From: Chryseobacterium phocaeense
GTDB lineage: Bacteria > Bacteroidota > Bacteroidia > Flavobacteriales > Weeksellaceae
Assembly (NCBI RefSeq): GCF_900169075.1
Contig: NZ_LT827013.1
Coordinates: forward strand, 62,001-126,000
Direction: 5' to 3'
Length of the DNA stretch: 64,000 bases
Below the pieces are notes generated by a model. That model saw nothing but the letters and a program-made list of their open reading frames with translations, had not been told where the DNA came from and searched no databases. Positions 59,546 through 64,000 of this stretch are shown one piece after another. How positions within the stretch are numbered: position 1 is the stretch's first letter; each line of letters starts with the position of its first letter. The position numbers and the translations under genes were made by a program.

Positions 59546-60064
59546 TTATTGGGTTAATTCAGTGTAGACTTTCTTTTCCCACGGTTTTATATCGGTAATG
59601 CCATACTTTTCTTTTTTAGAGATGGCAATATTATCCAGGATATCTACAAAATTCTTGTAGTTGGCTTCATCAGTCGGTTTTATAATAACCGTAAAATTTT
59701 CAGGTTTCGGAGCATTTTTATAAGCCTCATCAATGATTTTTGAAATTTTCACGCCACTGAAATCAGTCTCTTTCAGGTTTGATTTATTGAGCTCTTCCTT
59801 ATTGCTCTGGTGATAAAATACCCTGTTGTCTTTTCCCAGAATAAAGGTGACCTGGTTTTTTTCGTTTACAACAATAGGTCCATTTGGAGGATCTCCTTTA
59901 GCCGGAAGTCCCAGATCCATTACGTTGGGTTTTGTAAAATTAGTGGTAAACATAAAAAAGGTGATCAGCAGGAATCCCAGATCCACCATTGGGGTCATGT
60001 CTACCCTGATCAATTTTTTCTTTTGCTTGCCGCCTTGTTTTTCTTGTGCAATTACTTCAGCCAT
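59546..60064 (-). CDS. ExbD/TolR-type biopolymer transport protein
   Basis: A 172-residue protein. It has a Lys-rich cytoplasmic start (AQEKQGGKQKKKLIRVDMTP). One membrane helix follows at ~28-46 (MVDLGFLLITFFMFTTNF) with the conserved Asp near its start. The rest is a periplasmic domain with LGLPAKGDPPNGPIVVNEKN, KISKIIDEAYKNAPKPENFT and FVDILDNIAISKKEKYGITD. It is the stator partner of an ExbB-type channel that feeds proton-motive force to TonB or a Tol-like system. No exbB or tonB lies beside it, so it is a stand-alone copy here. Confidence 0.88.
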   Translation of the reverse strand: MAEVIAQEKQGGKQKKKLIRVDMTPMVDLGFLLITFFMFTTNFTKPNVMDLGLPAKGDPPNGPIVVNEKNQVTFILGKDNRVFYHQSNKEELNKSNLKETDFSGVKISKIIDEAYKNAPKPENFTVIIKPTDEANYKNFVDILDNIAISKKEKYGITDIKPWEKKVYTELTQ

Positions 60065-60201
60065 GATTCATAATTTTAAATGTTAAAAAAAATTTGATAA
60101 AAATTTGAAAACCCGATCGTAGTTTGGTTGAATCCATACAAAGTTTATACCTAAATTGTTTAAATGGTATTTATTTGTAAAAATATTTCTTTATTTAACA
60201 T

Positions 60202-60238
60202 AAAAAAACCTTATCAGTTTGTAATACGATAAGGTTTT
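60202..60238 (-). terminator. Intrinsic terminator of the T9SS type A gene
   Basis: A stem AAAACCTTATC / GATAAGGTTTT (11 bp) with a 12-base loop and A-run on the left, 24 bases behind the gene. Confidence 0.85.
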
Positions 60239-60261
60239 AGGATAGTTTAAGTGTTTGTTAC

Positions 60262-61812
60262 TTATTTGTTAATGACAAGCTTTTCAGATCGAATGATTTT
60301 CCCTTTATCCTGAACTTTAATGATGTACACGCCGTTTGTAAATGATGAAGTGTTGATCCTGATGTTTCCTGTACTATCTTTTTTATTGAATATCATTTTT
60401 CCGGACAGGTCAAATATCTCTATGAAAGAACCTTGAGGTAAATTATTCAGATTAACCCATTCTTTGGCAGGATTAGGATATAGTTCAGGCTTATTAATGA
60501 GATTGTGTTCTGCAGTACTTAATTGACCGGAGCTTAATTTTACGATCCAGGCGTCCCCGTTTCCATGATTTCCTGTAATATCTCCATCAGCAGAAGCCGC
60601 TGAACCTGCCAGTATGTATCCACCATCTGCGGTCTGTTGAATAGCGTACGCCTCTTCAAAAGAACTTCCTCCCAATGCTTTTTGCCATTGCTCGCTTCCT
60701 GAAGCATCTAATTTGATGATCCAATAATCACTGCTGCCATGGTTTCCTGTAACATCTCCGTTTGTAGAAACGGCTGCCCCGGCCACAATATATCCTCCGT
60801 CAGAAGTTTGTTGGGTAGAATAAGCATAATCGTTGTTACTCCCGCCAAAATATTTTTGCCATACTGTACTTCCGTTCGCATCCAGTTTGGCTACACAATA
60901 ATTAGATATTCCAAAAGTTACAGGAAATTCAGAGTTGATGGAATTAGATCCTCCGGCCACAATATACCCTCCGTCTGATGTCTGTTGGATAGATTCTGCT
61001 GAATCAGCAAGATTACCCGTCAATGATTTTTGCCACTGCAAAATTCCCGAAGCATCTAATTTTACGATCCAGAAGTCCTCAATTCCATGATTTACAGTGA
61101 TATCTCCGTCAGCAGATGCGGCTGTCCCGGCAATAATATATCCTTCATCAGAAGTTTGCTGAATTGCATTGGCTCTGTCATAAGAACTGCCGCCCAGTGA
61201 TTTTTGCCACTGTATATTTCCGGAGGCATCCAGTTTTACGATCCAGGCATCCGCGTTTCCATGATTTCCAATAACATCTCCATCGCTGGAAGATGTCTCT
61301 CCGGCCACAATATATCCGCCGTCGGAGGTTTGTTTCACGGAATTGGCAACGTCATATTCGGTTCCGCCTAATGTCTTTTGCCATTGCAGGTTTCCTGAGG
61401 CATCTAATTTCAAGATCCAGCAATCGCCATTCAGATGATACCCTGTAACATCTCCATCGTTGGAATATGTTTCTCCGGCAATAATATACCCTCCGTCAGA
61501 GGTTTGCTGAACAGAATTGGCAATATCATCTGTAGTTCCACCCAGTGATTTTTGCCATTCTATAGTTCCCAGGGCATCCAGTTTTGCAATCCAGTAATCA
61601 GTATCTCCGTGATTTCCTGTAACATCTCCGTTGGTAGACGTAGATCCTCCGGCCATAATATAACCACCGTCATAAGTCTGTTGAATCGAATTGGCTTTAT
61701 CTCCACTACTTCCGCCCAAAGCTTTTTGCCATTGTATAGAAGGTACGGTTTGCGCATTCAACGCAGAAAAAGCAACCAGAAGAAAAGAAAAAGTAGATTT
61801 GAAATATCTCAT
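60262..61812 (-). CDS. T9SS type A secreted protein with seven ~58-residue repeats
   Basis: A 516-residue protein with a signal peptide (FLLVAFSALNAQ). Seven repeats of about 58 residues follow from ~25 to ~430, with scheme WQKxLGGSSxDxAxSIQQTS, DGGYIIAG, S-x-DGDVTGNHG, DxWIVKLDASG. Seven similar units suggest a seven-bladed propeller. The fifth unit has lost the DGD piece (SINSEFPVTFGISNYCVAKL). The end (LYPNPAKEWVNLNNLPQGSF ... SEKLVINK) is a type A sorting domain. The protein is exported to the surface or medium by T9SS; its ligand is unknown. Confidence 0.9.
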   Translation of the reverse strand: MRYFKSTFSFLLVAFSALNAQTVPSIQWQKALGGSSGDKANSIQQTYDGGYIMAGGSTSTNGDVTGNHGDTDYWIAKLDALGTIEWQKSLGGTTDDIANSVQQTSDGGYIIAGETYSNDGDVTGYHLNGDCWILKLDASGNLQWQKTLGGTEYDVANSVKQTSDGGYIVAGETSSSDGDVIGNHGNADAWIVKLDASGNIQWQKSLGGSSYDRANAIQQTSDEGYIIAGTAASADGDITVNHGIEDFWIVKLDASGILQWQKSLTGNLADSAESIQQTSDGGYIVAGGSNSINSEFPVTFGISNYCVAKLDANGSTVWQKYFGGSNNDYAYSTQQTSDGGYIVAGAAVSTNGDVTGNHGSSDYWIIKLDASGSEQWQKALGGSSFEEAYAIQQTADGGYILAGSAASADGDITGNHGNGDAWIVKLSSGQLSTAEHNLINKPELYPNPAKEWVNLNNLPQGSFIEIFDLSGKMIFNKKDSTGNIRINTSSFTNGVYIIKVQDKGKIIRSEKLVINK

Positions 61813-61913
61813 ATAGAACTATATTTTTAATGGACAAAGTTTGTAATTTAATAAAAAAAGGAAATTATTCTTAAATCAATTAGCAAGTGTGGAGATTTTT
61901 CTAATAAGTGTAT

Positions 61914-61946
61914 AAAAAAGCCTCACCGGTAAACTGGTAAGGCTTT
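61914..61946 (-). terminator. Intrinsic terminator of dsbD
   Basis: A stem AAAGCCT / AGGCTTT extended by ACCGGT / ACTGGT, with A-run and T-run outside, 20 bases behind the gene. Confidence 0.8.
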
Positions 61947-61965
61947 AGTATGTAGAAGATTGATC

Positions 61966-64000
61966 TTATTTCTTGTTTTTGTAATAATTCACACCACATT
62001 CCAGGAACTTTTTGAAGTCCTCTTTCGGCATATATCCGGAAACCGGAGTATTGATTACTTTTCCATCCGGAGTGATCAGAACGTAGTGCGGCTGGGAATT
62101 GTTATTGAAATTCACCTGCTGGAATAAGCTCCACCGGTCACCAATGGTTTTTACCTTTTTCACCTGTCCGTCTCCCAGATCAATTTTTGTTTTCTGATCT
62201 TCTGGAAGCTCCTCCTTATCATCTACATAAAGCGAAGCCAGCACGACATCGTTTTGTAAGATCGGAAGAATATCCGGTTCACTCCATACGAATTCCTCCA
62301 TTTTACGGCAGTTTTCGCAGCCATAACCTGTGAAGTCAATCAGGATGGGTTTGTCTTCCTTTTTAGCCAGTTCAATAGCCTTGAAGAAATCATGTTCAGG
62401 ATGCATTCCCAGAATTCCGTCTTTTTCATCGTGAAGGTAACTTACATTCAGGGGAGGAAGGATTCCGCTTAATAATTGAAGTTTTGGACGCTCGGCAGGA
62501 ATTAATCCCTGGATCAGGTAGATCACGAAACCTATTCCCAAAGCACCCAAAATTTTTCTTGTTATGGAAATTTTAGGTTTTTTATCGTCATGCGGAAATC
62601 TTATAATTCCGAATAAATATAGAGCCAGTCCCAAAGCAATAACGATCCATATGACAATGAAAAGTTCTCTTTTTAAAAGGAATGTTTTAGAAACCAGATC
62701 AGCTTTGGATAAGAATTTTAAAGCTAATGCCAATTCAACGAAACCAAGAACCACTTTCACCGTATTCATCCATCCTCCGGATTTCGGAAGACTTTGTAAA
62801 GCCTGCGGGAATAATGCCAGCAATCCGAATACGATAGCCCATGCCAATCCGAATCCTGCCAGTGCAAAGGTAAGGAGCATAGGAACATTGGTAGATCCTG
62901 TTACGGCACTTCCCAATAAACTTCCCAGGATAGGTCCTGTACATGAGAAAGAAACGATGACCAGCGTTAAAGCCATGAAGAAAATCCCGATAATTCCGCC
63001 AGCCTCTTCCGCTTTTGAAGATTTGTTGGCAATAGAACTCGGAAGTGTAATATCATAATATCCGAAGAAACTTCCTGCGAAGAAAATAAATATGATGAAG
63101 AAGGCAATATTCAGCCATACACTTGTGGAAATTTCATTGAAAATATTTCCGGCAATTCCGTCAATCAAATGGAACGGAAGACTTAGAAGAACAAAGATCA
63201 GAAGGATGAAAAATCCGTAGATCAGGGCGTCTCTTTTGCCTTTTGCTTTATTTTTAGTTCCTTTTGTAAAAAAAGAAACCGTCAGCGGGATCATAGGAAA
63301 CACACATGGCGTAAGAAGGGCAATTAAACCGCCTACAAATCCCAGGAATAAATAAGTCCAATAGTTTTCGTCAACTTTCGTGGAGGCCGTTCCGCAGTCG
63401 GTTAAAGGCTTCTGGAAATCAATACTTGCTATTTTCAGCTGTTTCGGATCCAGTTGTGAAGTTTCTGTGGGAGCCACTTCAGTTTTTGCAGGCGTTGCTG
63501 CAACTGTTTCAACTGTTTTTACAGAATCTTTTGCAGGTTCGGCTGTTTCCTTTGTAGTTTCTTCGGTGGCTCCTTTCGGCGTTACTTTTTGGTTGAATTC
63601 TAAAGTATTGGGTGCCAGACAAACCCTGTCGTCACACGTCTGATACGTGATTTCGGAGACCACTTCTCCCGGTTTTGCAGGATCCTTTAATTTGAATTTC
63701 TGCTTAAATCCGGCTGAGTTGGAGTAATACACAATGGTTCCGCCAAAAGCTTCAGAAAATTCCTCATGCTTTTTACCCACCTCAGTAAATTTTCCGATCA
63801 GTTCAATATTTTTTCCTGAAACTTTATATTCAGTAGGGATTCCTGTATCTTCCGGAAGGTCTTTGGAATAAATATGCCAGCCGCTTTTCATGGTGGCATT
63901 TAAAACCGCTTCATATTGGTTGTTCCCCAGGTCATTGATGGTGAACTTGAATTTTACAGGATTCTTGATCTGTGCATTAAGTCCTGCCGCTAAAAACAGC
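61966..64000 (-). CDS. dsbD: Thiol:disulfide interchange protein DsbD, N-terminus cut by window edge
   Basis: About 678 residues are visible, and only the first part of the signal peptide (ends LAAGLNAQ) is missing. The periplasmic N-terminal domain has the redox pair in TYQTCDDRVCLAP. A Thr/Glu/Pro/Val-rich linker follows. Then come about eight membrane helices with TPCVFPMIPLTVSFF and FSCTGPILGSLLGS, which hold the two membrane cysteines. The C-terminal thioredoxin domain has FTGYGCENCRKMEEF. It moves electrons from cytoplasmic thioredoxin to the periplasm, for disulfide repair and cytochrome c maturation. No neighbour is visible to the right. Confidence 0.94.
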   Translation of the reverse strand, partial: LFLAAGLNAQIKNPVKFKFTINDLGNNQYEAVLNATMKSGWHIYSKDLPEDTGIPTEYKVSGKNIELIGKFTEVGKKHEEFSEAFGGTIVYYSNSAGFKQKFKLKDPAKPGEVVSEITYQTCDDRVCLAPNTLEFNQKVTPKGATEETTKETAEPAKDSVKTVETVAATPAKTEVAPTETSQLDPKQLKIASIDFQKPLTDCGTASTKVDENYWTYLFLGFVGGLIALLTPCVFPMIPLTVSFFTKGTKNKAKGKRDALIYGFFILLIFVLLSLPFHLIDGIAGNIFNEISTSVWLNIAFFIIFIFFAGSFFGYYDITLPSSIANKSSKAEEAGGIIGIFFMALTLVIVSFSCTGPILGSLLGSAVTGSTNVPMLLTFALAGFGLAWAIVFGLLALFPQALQSLPKSGGWMNTVKVVLGFVELALALKFLSKADLVSKTFLLKRELFIVIWIVIALGLALYLFGIIRFPHDDKKPKISITRKILGALGIGFVIYLIQGLIPAERPKLQLLSGILPPLNVSYLHDEKDGILGMHPEHDFFKAIELAKKEDKPILIDFTGYGCENCRKMEEFVWSEPDILPILQNDVVLASLYVDDKEELPEDQKTKIDLGDGQVKKVKTIGDRWSLFQQVNFNNNSQPHYVLITPDGKVINTPVSGYMPKEDFKKFLECGVNYYKNKK

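Overview
The window is about 64 kb of a low-GC member of the Flavobacteriales and looks most like Chryseobacterium (Weeksellaceae). Support comes from three kinds of evidence. Several proteins carry type IX secretion sorting domains of both the A and B type. Promoters are of the Bacteroidota TTTG / TAnnTTTG form and Shine-Dalgarno sites are scarce. There are Bacteroidota-specific families such as DUF3667, the TssD form of Hcp, and a four-member secreted family that I match to DUF6759. No rRNA, tRNA or CRISPR array was seen. Both ends of the window cut a gene: an IcmF-type mutase on the left and DsbD on the right.

Layout. (1) 1-4.4 kb: fused acyl-CoA mutase, a small membrane protein and a DUF3667 protein. 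(2) 4.7-21.8 kb: rplM-rpsI-rpsB, then a block of nine genes, all on the minus strand, ending in tsf. The block holds three DUF6759-like genes, trmB, a carboxypeptidase-regulatory-like protein and three tandem large secreted proteins (IgGFc-binding-like N-terminus, T9SS type B C-terminus). A fourth DUF6759-like gene lies just beyond tsf. The gene order fits a single inversion that separated rpsB from tsf. (3) 21.9-24.6 kb: accA and a gltX with an unusual insertion. (4) 24.8-36.7 kb: a surface polysaccharide locus with GT2, GT4, GT61 and GT-C type transferases, a hexapeptide acetyltransferase and a polysaccharide deacetylase. It contains a 1 kb segment present twice (about 97% identical by my count), and its right edge is a WaaE-like GT2 coupled to rocD. 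(5) 37-48.2 kb: a type VI secretion (subtype iii) cargo island. In transcription order it holds hcp (tssD), vgrG, a nonsense-interrupted YdcF-family gene, a DUF3289-like putative effector, a lipoprotein, a putative adaptor, a 1409-residue protein with a PAAR-like head joined to GH19 and TIGR02594-type cell wall hydrolase domains, and a candidate immunity lipoprotein. None of the structural baseplate, sheath or membrane genes is present here. (6) 48.5-64 kb: accC-accB, rpmF and its partner, pdxA, ribE with a histidine kinase and trmN6, ftsE, rpmH, nrnA, a patatin, an alpha/beta hydrolase, exbD, a T9SS type A repeat protein and dsbD.

The strongest candidates for something undescribed are the T6SS cargo island, with its two probable effector/immunity pairs and a two-enzyme PAAR-like effector, and a set of short tandem arrays of 7- or 8-base units. 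These arrays sit directly behind stop codons at five places (after rpsI, behind a GT2 gene, between accB and accC, between trmN6 and ftsE, and between nrnA and a patatin gene). In two cases the array itself supplies the end of the coding sequence.
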